DNA of 64,000 bases from Sphingobacterium sp. UBA5670 (GCF_002420705.1 NZ_DIIM01000009.1:62001-126000); one strand, 5' to 3'; counted from the stretch's first letter, positions 1 to 9,702 are shown. Program-made: numbers and translations. The notes: generated from the sequence alone by a model not told the origin.

Positions 1-1
1 A

Positions 2-136
2 ACGGGGCGAAAGATGAAAGATGAAGGGATGAAGCAAGCAAAAAACACGATCGAACAAGCTCTAGGGGGATTGGCCGACGATCAGATTGCCTTGTCAAAT
101 ACGATTCTGCATCGCGTACTGTTTAATCTGAAATAA
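2..136 (+). CDS. 3' end of an unrecognised gene (partial)
   Basis: An open frame entering from the left edge runs 44 codons to TAA and ends in ALSNTILHRVLFNLK. The tail looks helical and charged and is followed after 125 bases by a strong bidirectional terminator, as expected for the end of a real gene. The protein family cannot be named from this fragment; a helical C-terminal dimerisation segment of an enzyme is possible but this is only a guess. Confidence 0.55.
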   Translation, partial: TGRKMKDEGMKQAKNTIEQALGGLADDQIALSNTILHRVLFNLK

Positions 137-261
137 AAGATAGCTAGCTGTCTGACCTTTTTTAGTGTCTAACCTATCGACCAGCAAGAACCTTCGTTTG
201 CTTTCATTGCGGTTGGTGCCTGTAAAGGCATGAAGATTTTGTAAGGAAAGTCTAAAGACAT

Positions 262-301
262 AAAAAGTCCCCTATGTAAGAAGAACATAGGGGACTTTTT
301 T
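262..301. terminator. bidirectional intrinsic terminator
   Basis: A perfect 16-bp inverted repeat (262-277 with 285-300) has an 8-base loop and ends in an A-run on one side and a T-run on the other. It lies between the convergent partial gene at the left edge and the glutamate-synthase-like gene, and would terminate both. Confidence 0.9.
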
Positions 302-317
302 ATAGGATCGTTGAGTA

Positions 318-1874
318 TTAATCTTCAAAGAGCTTGCTTTCGAAATCTGTATGGCTGTTGACCAATTTGCCTTCCGTTCCGAAATAGATTTCTTGAAAGC
401 TTAGTGTCCGGATGGCATCCACTTTACGATAAAATTTATCGGCCGATACATCCGATAGGGTCTTGAAACCACAAGCTTCCATAATTTCCACCGTAGCACG
501 TAAGGTGTTGCGGTGAAACTGAGCGACACGTACATATTTATCGTTTACATCGAGTCCTTTGTATAAGTGTGGTTGTTGGGTGGCAACACCAACCGGGCAG
601 ACGTCTTCATTACATTTTAGTGCTTGAATGCAACCCAATGCGAACATCATGCCTCGGGCGCTATAACAAGCATCTGCGCCTAAGGCGATGACTTTCAATA
701 TGTCAAAACCGGTTACAATACGGCTTGACACGATGACCTTGACATGTTTTTTTAAACCAAAAGCAATCAGGGTTTTTGTTACGAACGCCAATGCATCGTA
801 CAGTGGCATCCCTAAGTTATCTGTAAACTCTAGCGGAGCAGCTCCGGTACCACCTTCTGATCCATCTACTGAAATAAAGTCTGGGAAGATCTGCGTGTTT
901 TGCATGGCATGACAGATGTCGATAAACTCATGTTTGTCGCCGATACAAATTTTAAAGCCGATAGGTTTCCCACCAGAGAGTTCACGCATTTGCTGCAAGA
1001 AGTGCATCATTTCAGTTGGCGAGGAGAAAGCGCTATGTGCTGGAGGCGACATCACGTCTGTTCCAGGGATGACGTGACGGATAGCAGCGACCTCAGGGGT
1101 GTTTTTCGCGGCTGGAAGAATACCTCCGTGGCCAGGTTTGGCCCCTTGAGAGAGTTTCAGCTCGATCATCTTGACGTTTTCACGATTTGATTTTTCTCTG
1201 AAAAGTTCCGGATCAAATTTTCCCTCCTTATTACGACAGCCAAAATATCCTGTACCGACCTGCCAAATTAAATCACCACCGTTGTTGTGGTAGTCACTGA
1301 TTCCTCCTTCGCCGGTATTGTGAGCAAAATTTTGAAGAGCAGCACCTTTATTAAGCGCCGTAATCGCTGTTTTACTCAAAGCGCCATAACTCATTGCCGA
1401 GATGTTGAACACACTTAGGCTATAAGGCTTTTTACAGGCCGCATTTCCAACGATGGTACGTAGATCGTGGTTTTCGATATGACAAGGGAAAACAGAGTGC
1501 GCAGCCCATTCGTTGCCCACAGCCTGCGGATCAGTCTGCATACCAAATGCTACAGTTTCACGCTGATTTTTAGCACGTTGATAGACGATTGAACGCTGTC
1601 TTCTGTTAAATGGACGTCCATCCATGTCCGATTCCCAAAAATATTGTCTCAGCTCCGGACGGATAGATTCGAAGATATAACGGAAATATCCCACCAAAGG
1701 ATAATTACGTAGAATGGCGTGTTTGGTCTGGAAACTATGGTATAACGCGATCAATAGCAATGGAAATGGGATGATAAGCAGCCAAAACCAGCTTGATGTA
1801 AATATAAATCCAAATGATACAATGATTAAATTAATCACAATCATTATTGAAAGAATGAGTTTTCTAACTTCCAT
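318..1874 (-). CDS. FMN-binding glutamate synthase family protein
   Basis: The 518-residue protein resembles the FMN/TIM-barrel domain of the glutamate synthase large subunit, but stands alone without the amidotransferase domain. Two hydrophobic segments at about residues 8-45 predict a membrane-anchored enzyme. The barrel contains GEGGISDYH, GAKPGHGG, the SVDGSEGGTGAAPLEF glycine-rich flavin region and CNEDVCPVGVATQ, which matches the glutamate synthase cysteine motif that ligates an iron-sulfur cluster. The ATG at 1874 opens directly into the first membrane segment. It is a single-gene unit ending at the terminator at 262-301. Stand-alone proteins of this family (YerD-like) have no firmly established substrate, so true glutamate synthase activity is not claimed. 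Confidence 0.9.
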   Translation of the reverse strand: MEVRKLILSIMIVINLIIVSFGFIFTSSWFWLLIIPFPLLLIALYHSFQTKHAILRNYPLVGYFRYIFESIRPELRQYFWESDMDGRPFNRRQRSIVYQRAKNQRETVAFGMQTDPQAVGNEWAAHSVFPCHIENHDLRTIVGNAACKKPYSLSVFNISAMSYGALSKTAITALNKGAALQNFAHNTGEGGISDYHNNGGDLIWQVGTGYFGCRNKEGKFDPELFREKSNRENVKMIELKLSQGAKPGHGGILPAAKNTPEVAAIRHVIPGTDVMSPPAHSAFSSPTEMMHFLQQMRELSGGKPIGFKICIGDKHEFIDICHAMQNTQIFPDFISVDGSEGGTGAAPLEFTDNLGMPLYDALAFVTKTLIAFGLKKHVKVIVSSRIVTGFDILKVIALGADACYSARGMMFALGCIQALKCNEDVCPVGVATQQPHLYKGLDVNDKYVRVAQFHRNTLRATVEIMEACGFKTLSDVSADKFYRKVDAIRTLSFQEIYFGTEGKLVNSHTDFESKLFED

Positions 1875-2060
1875 AGAAAATACGATTGTTTAGTTTTAAT
1901 TCGCTATTTTAATATTTAGCCCAACTGATTATTTTATTACTCAATTAGCATTCCAAAATGCGCTTTTGGACGAAGCAAATGTACTAAAGTTCCATAAGTA
2001 AATGGATATATTTAGCCCTTGGAGGTAAGTTTTGATAAGTTTATAACCGTTTCTAACAAA

Positions 2061-2822
2061 CTATTTTCTTTTAGTAATCTCCTGCGACAAAAGTTGATAG
2101 ATTTGCTGTAAATCTGGTTTATTGCTAATAAATTGCAAATGTTTTTGCATTGTCGCTACGTCTCGTCGTATCGCGGGTCCTGTCTGAACTGTTATTGGAA
2201 TATGATTTTGTACTTTTTCTGCCGTTTCCAAGATGATTGGTTTGATCAGATCGAAGGATAAGCTGTTTTCTTCCAACAGCTCATAAGCCATCTGGTAGAG
2301 GATGTTCGAGAAATTATTGACCATGACCGAAGCGAGGTGAATGGCGAGTCGCTGCTGGGAATTGCAATAGATGCTCTGCGGTGCAAATGTCTGTGCAAAC
2401 CGAAGTAGCATGGCACTATTTTGATCTGTATTACCTTCAACACAAAATGGGATAGCCGAGAAATCGAGTGTTTTGTTTTTTGACAGGGACTGTGGTGGAT
2501 AAATCACTCCCGCATTTTTAAATTCAGTCAGTACAGACAGGTCGGTCGCACCCGAGCAATGTACAACGATACCGGTTAAATCTTTCGGTAGCGCTTCTAT
2601 CACAGGTAAGATGGCCTGATCCGAAACTGCAACAAGGTAAAGGTCGGCATGGAGGTCGAGTTCAGACAGCTGATCAATTGCAGGGCAATGAAGTGCAAAG
2701 GCCAATGCATCTGCATTGGCCTTTGTTTTACTGTAGATCTGAACGATATGTTGTCCTATTTTTTGAAACTGTTGTCCAAAATGCGTAGCGGCATTACCGC
2801 TTCCTAAGATCACAATGTTCAT
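2061..2822 (-). CDS. DUF2520 Rossmann-fold oxidoreductase-like protein
   Basis: The 253-residue protein starts with a dinucleotide-binding motif, MNIVILGSGNAATHFG, followed by a strand ending in IYSKTK, typical of NADP-dependent oxidoreductases. Further Rossmann signatures are LYLVAVSDQAILPV and IVVHCSGATDLSVL. The C-terminal helical half (about residues 150-253, with HLASVMVNNFSNILY) matches the DUF2520 domain found behind such a fold. Its start overlaps the ccmF stop by one base (TAATG), so it is probably translationally coupled to the cytochrome c maturation genes. The substrate is unknown and the link to heme handling is inferred only from position. Confidence 0.88.
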   Translation of the reverse strand: MNIVILGSGNAATHFGQQFQKIGQHIVQIYSKTKANADALAFALHCPAIDQLSELDLHADLYLVAVSDQAILPVIEALPKDLTGIVVHCSGATDLSVLTEFKNAGVIYPPQSLSKNKTLDFSAIPFCVEGNTDQNSAMLLRFAQTFAPQSIYCNSQQRLAIHLASVMVNNFSNILYQMAYELLEENSLSFDLIKPIILETAEKVQNHIPITVQTGPAIRRDVATMQKHLQFISNKPDLQQIYQLLSQEITKRK

Positions 2823-5281
2823 TATTTAAGTGCTTTTCGTTTCTCCTCTTTGTTTCTCCTCACGATGGACATGATAAAACCGATGGTCATCACAATGGTT
2901 CCGCACCAGAAGAAGTTGATATACGGGAATTTAATGGCTTTAAATACAACCCATTTCTTTTCTGGAAGAGGCTTTTGATAGACCATAATTTCCAGTTTAT
3001 CTTTATCAGGTTTAATTCCCGTAAATCTGAATTTAAGCCCCTGCTCGCTGACGTCCTTATTGAAGTCGTATACACCACCCTCTTTAATCAAGTAAATAGG
3101 TTGGACTTCATATTGCTTGTTGTCGGCCGAAAATACTTTTATTTTCAATCCCACCATCACATCATTAGGTCCCTTTGGAATTTTCTCCAGGTGAGCCTCT
3201 TTGTTGAAGCCTTCAATGACATAATACCCGTTGCGGTAACGTAAGGTATCACCGATATTCACCTGATAGGTTGCTGGCTCCTCGTAGTCTTCGAAACCAG
3301 TTTTTTCTTCGGCTGGAACTTTAGCATGTGTCGCTTGACTTTCCGCTGCTGCTGCGGTAATCAGTGTATATACATCATGCGTGATATAATGTTTGGTGGC
3401 TGGCGTACCAATCAAACCGCCCATTTTCGCGTTGTTTTGTGCAAAAGGTTGTAGCACAAAATGCTCCTTCACTTTGCCTGTTTCTTCGTCGATCCGCTCA
3501 TATTTTATTTTATAAAATGTATTTGGAGCAACAATGCTATCACCGATATAGGTAATTTTATATTCCCCCATTTGCACTGGTTCACCTTCGGTCAAGAATA
3601 AGTTGTCGCCCGGTTTCTCTACTTTGTCAAATCCAGATACAGCGATATAGCCTGTATTGTTGACGGAAATCACTTCGTTGGTTGCCGCAGCCACCATCGC
3701 ACCGATCAGCAATAGTCCAAAGCCGATATGCGCTACCGAGGAGCCGGCCAATTTCCATTTGCCTTTTACAGCGTCACCCAATACGCGGATATTCGCCAGG
3801 ATACAGAAAATACTAGCGAAGGTGATCAAGATATAGATCAGGTTGGTGTAGGTCTTCGTAAAATAGATGACAGCAGCCGTTAGGATTAGAGACACAACCA
3901 ATGATGCGACTGTAGAAGCCAAAAACTTGCGGCTATCGGTACGTTTGTATTTTAAGAATTGTGTGAATCCGGTTAAGATCATCACGATGACGGCAAAACC
4001 CGATTGCCATTTGTTATAATGTTGGATCGGATCCAAAGGTGGAGCTACCTTGGTACCAAAGATCTTGTTGAACACGGGAATGGACGTTGAAGCAATGATC
4101 TGTGCACAGGCTACAGTCAATACCAATGCGCCAATAAACATCCAGAATTCTCTGGAATAGATATCCTCATCCTTTTCTGTGATGGGCATCTCTTTCTTTT
4201 TGACGGTAAGAAAGACCACCATGATCACCAAAAAGACAACATTGAATAAGATCAATTGTCCGCTCATGCCCAGATCGGTAAAGGAGTGTACCGAAGTCTC
4301 TCCAAGTACGCCACTGCGTGTCAGGTAAGATGCGTAGATCACAAGTACAAAGCTGATCATCGCCAAAAATGTAGCCGTGAAATAGGAATGGCCTGAATTC
4401 TTGTAAGCGATCATCACGTGTACTGCAGCGATCAAGGTAAACCAAGGGATAATCGATGCATTTTCTACAGGATCCCATGCCCAGAAGCCACCAAAATTAA
4501 GTGCCTCGTAGGCCCAGAAGGAGCCCATGATAATACCAGCTCCTAAAATCATGACTGCAAATAAAGCCCATGGAAGTGCAGCATTAATCCATTCTTTGTA
4601 ACGTTTGGTCCAAAGAGCACCTGTTGCATAAGCAAAAGGAACAATCATGGAAGCAAAACCCAAGAATAATGTCGGTGGGTGAATCACCATCCAATAGTTC
4701 TGAAGCAAAGGGTTCAGACCATTTCCGTCGGTAATAAGTGAGAGGTAATTGGCTTCTCTAAAGATTGGAATATCCATTGCTTCACGCAAGAGGATAAAAG
4801 GAGAACTACCGATACGAAGCCCGAAGATTTCCACGCCGATAATCATGGACGCTAAAAATGCCTGGCACAACATGACGAAAGTCATGACTGAAGATTCCCA
4901 GCTCTTTGCTTTAAATAGCAAAACCGAGCCTAATACCGTTTGCCAGAACATCCATAGCCAAAAACTACCCTCTTGACCTTCCCAAAAACTGGAAATTATA
5001 TAGTAGGTAGGTAGCGTCTTGGAAGAGTGGGCCCAAGCATAGTTATATTCAAAGAGATGATTGTATATAATATAAAATAACGTTGCACCAATCGCCACAA
5101 CGGATACCGCATTGATCCAGAAAGAAATGCGGGCAATTTTTTTCCATGAATTCTCTTCAGGGTTTTTTGTTGCAAAAAAGTAACTGATGCAGGATAGAAG
5201 TGCAGCACCAAAAGAAAGTACAATAAAAAATTGTCCGATCTGCCCTGGAAGCAGGTGCTCACCAACGTAATTAACGTCCAT
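2822..5281 (-). CDS. ccmF: cytochrome c maturation heme lyase, CcmF/CcsA family
   Basis: This 819-residue polytopic membrane protein belongs to the heme-handling WWD family. The tryptophan-rich heme-presenting signature is present as FGGFWAWDPVENASIIPWF at about residues 262-280, and candidate heme-ligand histidines lie nearby in VIHPPTLFLGF and AAVHVMIAYK. About 13-15 hydrophobic segments are interrupted by a periplasmic domain at about residues 555-765. The protein would attach heme delivered by CcmE to apocytochrome CXXCH motifs. It sits 20 bases behind ccmE and overlaps the next gene by one base, forming a three-gene operon. No CcmABCDGH gene is visible in the window. Confidence 0.93.
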   Translation of the reverse strand: MDVNYVGEHLLPGQIGQFFIVLSFGAALLSCISYFFATKNPEENSWKKIARISFWINAVSVVAIGATLFYIIYNHLFEYNYAWAHSSKTLPTYYIISSFWEGQEGSFWLWMFWQTVLGSVLLFKAKSWESSVMTFVMLCQAFLASMIIGVEIFGLRIGSSPFILLREAMDIPIFREANYLSLITDGNGLNPLLQNYWMVIHPPTLFLGFASMIVPFAYATGALWTKRYKEWINAALPWALFAVMILGAGIIMGSFWAYEALNFGGFWAWDPVENASIIPWFTLIAAVHVMIAYKNSGHSYFTATFLAMISFVLVIYASYLTRSGVLGETSVHSFTDLGMSGQLILFNVVFLVIMVVFLTVKKKEMPITEKDEDIYSREFWMFIGALVLTVACAQIIASTSIPVFNKIFGTKVAPPLDPIQHYNKWQSGFAVIVMILTGFTQFLKYKRTDSRKFLASTVASLVVSLILTAAVIYFTKTYTNLIYILITFASIFCILANIRVLGDAVKGKWKLAGSSVAHIGFGLLLIGAMVAAATNEVISVNNTGYIAVSGFDKVEKPGDNLFLTEGEPVQMGEYKITYIGDSIVAPNTFYKIKYERIDEETGKVKEHFVLQPFAQNNAKMGGLIGTPATKHYITHDVYTLITAAAAESQATHAKVPAEEKTGFEDYEEPATYQVNIGDTLRYRNGYYVIEGFNKEAHLEKIPKGPNDVMVGLKIKVFSADNKQYEVQPIYLIKEGGVYDFNKDVSEQGLKFRFTGIKPDKDKLEIMVYQKPLPEKKWVVFKAIKFPYINFFWCGTIVMTIGFIMSIVRRNKEEKRKALK

Positions 5282-5300
5282 TGAAAATTGATTTTACGAA

Positions 5301-5708
5301 TTAATTATTGAAAGCAGTAGCATTGATCTCGGTGACGACCGATTTATCGTTATATTTAGACGGACATTTCATCAATATCTTACTTGCCCTAAACACATTC
5401 CCGTCCATTTTTCCGGTCAATACAATCTGCTCTGAACGCTCAATATCTTGAGGTTTGGCACCTCTAAAAATCACTTCACATTCTGTACCATCGTTGTCAC
5501 GCATGAAAAAAGAAAATTTGTTAGCGTCAGTTTTGGGATCATAATGAAGCGCTTTGTCTTTATTCAATTGACCTACCACATATAGTTCGGTTTTCTTTTC
5601 TTTAGCTTCGGTAAATGTCGAATAGGTACTTGAATCTGTGTAGATCACAAGTATCATGGCAATTGCGACAGCAATGATAGCGATTAGAATAATGGAACTT
5701 TTTTTCAT
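5301..5708 (-). CDS. ccmE: heme chaperone CcmE, cysteine (CxxxY) type
   Basis: This is a 135-residue protein with one N-terminal membrane anchor (about residues 6-23) and a small OB-fold periplasmic domain; ELYVVGQ, FSFFMRD and EVIFRG are typical CcmE strands. In the E. coli protein heme is bound covalently by a histidine in HxxxY. Here the equivalent position reads KCPSKY, giving Cys115 and Tyr119, a CxxxY variant known in some CcmE proteins. It is first in an operon with ccmF. The C-terminus is short after the motif, as in many non-proteobacterial forms. Confidence 0.92.
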   Translation of the reverse strand: MKKSSIILIAIIAVAIAMILVIYTDSSTYSTFTEAKEKKTELYVVGQLNKDKALHYDPKTDANKFSFFMRDNDGTECEVIFRGAKPQDIERSEQIVLTGKMDGNVFRASKILMKCPSKYNDKSVVTEINATAFNN

Positions 5709-6196
5709 CTTGTATTTAAATTATTAAAAGCGTTAAATCTCTTCGTTATCAATGAGATTGGTTCGCTCGATTTGTTTTTTATCCCTAATGATTTAGCATG
5801 AGTCAAATATTAGAAGCTTTGACAGCGGATTTAACCTATGGCAATTTCATGTATGTTTTTATTCCCTACGGAGCAACTCAAATGGAATTCCTGTTACCGG
5901 CTACTTCGATATGTAAGTGTTGCCATTTTTTTAGCTCGATTATTACCCAAAGCTGACAAGGTCATGCCCCTGGAAATTTCAAATTGTTTACATTTGACAC
6001 CTAATCGAATGCAAAATTACAAATAGATTCGCTAAGAAAGGAATAATGCAAGTTTTCCATATTATTTATATCTATTCTAAATAGTTTAAAAAGATTTGAA
6101 AAATAAGCTAGATTCGAATGCTTTTGAATAATTTGAAGTGAAATTTGCTGTTTTGGTTTTAAAGATATCGCATGAATTTTACAATTGCCTGTTAAT
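5709..6196. other. 488-base intergenic region, no clear gene
   Basis: This AT-rich gap separates the divergent ccmE and LpxR-like genes. Short open frames exist (for example a 50-codon frame from the ATG at 5798, and an overlapping 62-codon frame from about 5838), but they overlap one another in different frames and resemble no protein I know. No convincing TAnnTTTG promoter element was found next to either gene. Confidence 0.6.
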
Positions 6197-7156
6197 ATGA
6201 GTGTTGCTTTGCGATTTTTAGGGCTCCTTTGGGCTCTTATATTTCCTTGTTTTTTTGTGTTTGGGCAGGTAAAATTCCGTAACCAGGAAATTTCCATCCA
6301 GAATGACAATGATGTTTATCTATTGACGGGGCAAGACCGCTATTATACCAATGGCATCAATATCAATTACAGGATTGCATTGCCGGGGAAAGTGGATAGA
6401 CAGTCTTCAAATACCGTGCTGGATTTTGAACTGGGCCAACGCATTTACAATGGTATCAGTATCATTGATTATAGACGGCAGGAAAAGAAATACGATAGGC
6501 CATTTGCGGGCTACCTCTATTTTAGTGCAGCGGGAACCCGATTCTTGCCGCACGATCAGGTTCTTGAACTCAAAACCGAATTGGCGCAGATCGGTCCCAA
6601 GTCCTACGGTGAAGAAGCACAAAAATTTATACATCATCTATTTGGTATGTATGAAGCGACGGGTTGGGATACGCAGCTTGGAAATTCCTTTGGTATTGAT
6701 TTAAGTGCAACCTATAAAAAAGGGCTATATCGCAGTCAAAACCAACAATTCGATGTGGGAATTATTGGTGGGGGGACTATTGGTTTGAATAATACCAATA
6801 TAACGATGGCGGCTCCTTTTCGTGTGGGGAAGCTGAAACCTTATCATGCCTCGACCTTTACACATGGTCATTTGACACAGGCGAGAGAAGATGCTGACAA
6901 AGAATGGTATTTTGTTTATCAACCGAGCATAGCCCGCATTTTTTACAGTGCAACTGTAGAGGGGGGAAGGGGCAAAGATGATCCTATTGGCAAGTTATAC
7001 AAGATTCAACCTTGGATGCTCAGTCACCGTATCGGTTTTAACTGGTCTAACCAAAAGGTCAATTATGGGATCAATTATATTTTCAACTCGAAAGAGCTCA
7101 AATCGGTGTTTCACCGGCATCAATATGGCGAGCTGTTTTTTGCCTACCGTTTTTGA
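6197..7156 (+). CDS. LpxR-like lipid A deacylase family outer-membrane protein (DUF2219)
   Basis: From the ATG at 6197 the protein has 319 residues and begins with a clear signal peptide, MSVALRFLGLLWALIFPCFF, ending before VFGQ. A TTG four codons upstream is less likely. The mature protein opens with EISIQNDNDVYLL and DRYYTNGININY, the conserved Asn/Asp-rich start of the LpxR/DUF2219 barrel. The middle segment FIHHLFGMYEATGWDTQLGN also fits the family. The C-terminus ends in aromatic FFAYRF, as for outer-membrane barrels. Characterised LpxR removes the 3'-acyloxyacyl group from lipid A; activity here is inferred from family. Confidence 0.85.
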   Translation: MSVALRFLGLLWALIFPCFFVFGQVKFRNQEISIQNDNDVYLLTGQDRYYTNGININYRIALPGKVDRQSSNTVLDFELGQRIYNGISIIDYRRQEKKYDRPFAGYLYFSAAGTRFLPHDQVLELKTELAQIGPKSYGEEAQKFIHHLFGMYEATGWDTQLGNSFGIDLSATYKKGLYRSQNQQFDVGIIGGGTIGLNNTNITMAAPFRVGKLKPYHASTFTHGHLTQAREDADKEWYFVYQPSIARIFYSATVEGGRGKDDPIGKLYKIQPWMLSHRIGFNWSNQKVNYGINYIFNSKELKSVFHRHQYGELFFAYRF

Positions 7157-7255
7157 TCCGCCAGCAATAGGTGTGACCTATATTGATCTGCTAGGCATAG
7201 ATAATGGCTTCGTTGATCCGCTGTCCTGTGGAATACTTGTCATGTAATGTTTTGT

Positions 7256-8506
7256 TTAATCTGGATTTTCGAGAGTCGGATCGGTCAGTTTCTGTCCGAT
7301 CAATCTGGTGGTGAGCATAGCGGCTACGGTGTCTCCGGTGGCGTTGAGCATTGTCGCGAGGGGATCGACCAGGGTTGCTATAATCATGATGGAAGGAATT
7401 ACTTCTGTTGGCATCTGATAAACCGATATGATTAACATTTCTCCGATATAACCACCATTAGGGATACCGCCTGCCACGATACTGACTAATAAGGTAATTC
7501 CTACAGCCATGATCAGATTGGACGGATCAAAAAATTCCTTTCCACTTAATAAAAGTGCGATATAGATTTTAAAGATACAAGCAATTGCCGATCCATGCTT
7601 GTGCAAGGTTGTACCTAAGGGGATGACGACGCTTGCTACGCTATCCGGGATCCCGATTCGCTTGGCTGCAAGTAAGTTGGCCGGCATGGTCGCTAGGCTG
7701 CTGCAGCTGCTCAAAGCCGTTAAGGAAGGCAAAATGTTATTTTCCCAATATCTTTTAATACCCTTTAGACCGAATGCTAAAAAAGCAAATAAACTGAATG
7801 CGGTGAAAAAATATAGAATTCCAAAGAGATAATATAGGCCTATTGGCTTGGCATAGAAGCCAAATAACTGCGGGCCTAGGGTTCCGACTTGGTACGCAAA
7901 ATATGCACCCAAACCAATAGGGGCTAGTGCCATGACCATCACAAGTAGGTTGCCCATCACCACATTGCCCGAATTAATAAAATTGCGGAAAACCTCGGCC
8001 GTTGTTCCGGATTTGCGTGTTGCAATTCCGACAAGGAATGAGAAGATAACAAATGCCAGCATATTCTGGCGTGATAATAAGCTTGAAAATTCGCTTACAG
8101 TCAGAAACCGAACCATTTTTTCACCCCAGGAATCATGAATAGCAGTGTCTATCACATTGCTTGTCTGTTCAACAGCTAACGGAGCATCTACGGGAAATAG
8201 ATAAAGGAAGAGTATGCTTGATACCCCGGCGACAACAATTCCTAATACAAATACAAATGACATCATGCCGATGATTTTTCCCAATACACTATCGCCATCG
8301 ATATTGGCAACGGAGGAGGATATTGCAAAAAAGACCAAGGGTATGACGCTGACAAAGAGTAGGTTTAGGAAAATATCGCCAATCGGTTTAAGATTGTTGA
8401 CACTATGGGGAAAAAAGATGCCGATCAAACTTCCGATACTGATTCCGAGAAGGAGGAGCAGGATGCTGCCATAGTTCTGTACAAAAGTTTTTATAGCGTA
8501 TTTCAT
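7256..8506 (-). CDS. dicarboxylate/amino acid:cation symporter (DAACS/SLC1 family)
   Basis: The protein has about 416 residues from the ATG at 8506, chosen because MKYAIKTF leads straight into the first membrane helix; an ATG at 8539 would add 11 residues. Family signatures are SLTALSSCSSLATMPANL (the serine-rich re-entrant loop), VIPLGTTLHKHGSA and ATLVDPLATMLNATGDTVA (the motif holding the NxxxD-type substrate/sodium site). The likely substrates are glutamate, aspartate or C4-dicarboxylates, driven by sodium or protons. It converges with the LpxR-like gene and appears monocistronic. Confidence 0.92.
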   Translation of the reverse strand: MKYAIKTFVQNYGSILLLLLGISIGSLIGIFFPHSVNNLKPIGDIFLNLLFVSVIPLVFFAISSSVANIDGDSVLGKIIGMMSFVFVLGIVVAGVSSILFLYLFPVDAPLAVEQTSNVIDTAIHDSWGEKMVRFLTVSEFSSLLSRQNMLAFVIFSFLVGIATRKSGTTAEVFRNFINSGNVVMGNLLVMVMALAPIGLGAYFAYQVGTLGPQLFGFYAKPIGLYYLFGILYFFTAFSLFAFLAFGLKGIKRYWENNILPSLTALSSCSSLATMPANLLAAKRIGIPDSVASVVIPLGTTLHKHGSAIACIFKIYIALLLSGKEFFDPSNLIMAVGITLLVSIVAGGIPNGGYIGEMLIISVYQMPTEVIPSIMIIATLVDPLATMLNATGDTVAAMLTTRLIGQKLTDPTLENPD

Positions 8507-9036
8507 AGGTAGCTGATTAGTTATACGGCAAGGGTTCATGACAAGTGAACAGCCTGCACTGAATTTGCATCACGATTACCTTCGGATTAAGCAGTTCTAA
8601 GGCATTGTCTGCTCTTTTTAGGCCTGGATATTTCATTAGGTTTTGTGAATATTTAGTATTTAGATTGCTAAAATAGTGTTTTTCTTGAATAGGTTTATTG
8701 GTATCAGTCGAATTAATGCATGTTTGTTCATTTTTTGTTTTTTTATTGAAAAAATCCGCTTTCTTTCCGAGAGTTTCTGTTTTATTGATTTGTGTTTTTT
8801 ACCGAGATATCAGTCGGATCGTTATGTTCAAGGATTGGCCAGAAAAAATCTTCTTTTGCTTTTATGGCTGATGGTAAGCGCAAAGTGATGAAGGTTTTTG
8901 ATACTCGTATTGGCTTTTATATCTTTGGACATTGGCGGTTGTCAGCGTCATGGGCAAGAAGTACTTCATTTACTTGGGCAGCTGTTTTTTGTCCAGATTT
9001 GATGTATCAATTAAAACGTAAACGATTTGTAGTAAA
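8507..9036. other. 530-base intergenic region, no clear gene
   Basis: This gap lies between the divergent symporter and mnmD genes. It is T-rich around 8640-8800. Two overlapping plus-strand frames of 70 and 85 codons (8676-8888 and 8792-9049) can be read, but they have hydrophobic, low-information compositions, and the second runs into mnmD in another frame. I recognise no protein, RNA gene or repeat here. Confidence 0.6.
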
Positions 9037-9702
9037 ATGGAATTTGTAACGACAGGAGATGGTTCGAAAACATTGTTTAATGCCGAAATAGGTGAATGTT
9101 ATCACTCTACACATGGTGCGGTACAGGAAAGCAGGCATGTGTTTGTCAAAACAGGGCTCGACCACTATGTACAAACAACAGGAGCAACCGATGTCGGTAT
9201 TTTGGAAGTTGGGTTCGGGACTGGTTTGAATTTTTTGCAAACTGCCGACTTTCTTCAGGATAAATCTTTTAGGGTCGAATATGTCGGAATTGAAGGGTTT
9301 CCATTGCCTTTATCTACTGTTACTGCAACCGGCTATGAGACGGCGGTAGATCCGAAAATATGGACTGATTATCTTGATACCTACGAAAGGGCATTGGTGG
9401 AGAATGTGCAGCTCAATGAACGGTTAAAACTTTATATTGATCATACTTTATTACTGAATTTTCAATCGGACCGGTTATTTGATGTTGTTTATTTCGATGC
9501 CTTTGCTGCGGTGCATCAACCTGAGATGTGGAATGATGCAGCTTTGGGGCATATCGCCCAGTTTATCAAACCCGGTGGAGTCTTTGTGACTTACGCTATT
9601 ACTGGAAATCTCAAACGCAGCATGAAAGCATTGGGATTTTCAATTGAAAAGGCTCCCGGAGCGCCAGGCAAACGGGAGATGCTTCGCGCGACAAAGTTGT
9701 AG
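9037..9702 (+). CDS. mnmD: tRNA (mnm5s2U34) methyltransferase MnmD
   Basis: The 221-residue protein is the stand-alone methyltransferase half of MnmC, which converts nm5s2U to mnm5s2U at the wobble base of tRNAs. The SAM-binding loop ILEVGFGTGLNFLQTADF is at about residues 52-69. The family-specific VYFDAFAAVHQPEMWND (about 148-164) is followed by KPGGVFVTYAITGNLKRSM and a C-terminal APGKREMLRATK. The FAD oxidase half of enterobacterial MnmC is absent, as usual in this phylum. The ATG at 9037 gives the standard start MEFVTTGDGSKTLFN. Confidence 0.93.
   Translation: MEFVTTGDGSKTLFNAEIGECYHSTHGAVQESRHVFVKTGLDHYVQTTGATDVGILEVGFGTGLNFLQTADFLQDKSFRVEYVGIEGFPLPLSTVTATGYETAVDPKIWTDYLDTYERALVENVQLNERLKLYIDHTLLLNFQSDRLFDVVYFDAFAAVHQPEMWNDAALGHIAQFIKPGGVFVTYAITGNLKRSMKALGFSIEKAPGAPGKREMLRATKL

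Noticed and set aside
5838..6026. 62-codon frame between ccmE and the LpxR-like gene
   Set aside because: It overlaps another short frame from 5798 in a different phase, has no recognisable composition or start signal, and resembles no family.
8676..9049. Two overlapping frames (70 and 85 codons) upstream of mnmD
   Set aside because: T-rich DNA makes hydrophobic frames by chance; neither has a start signal and the second ends inside mnmD.
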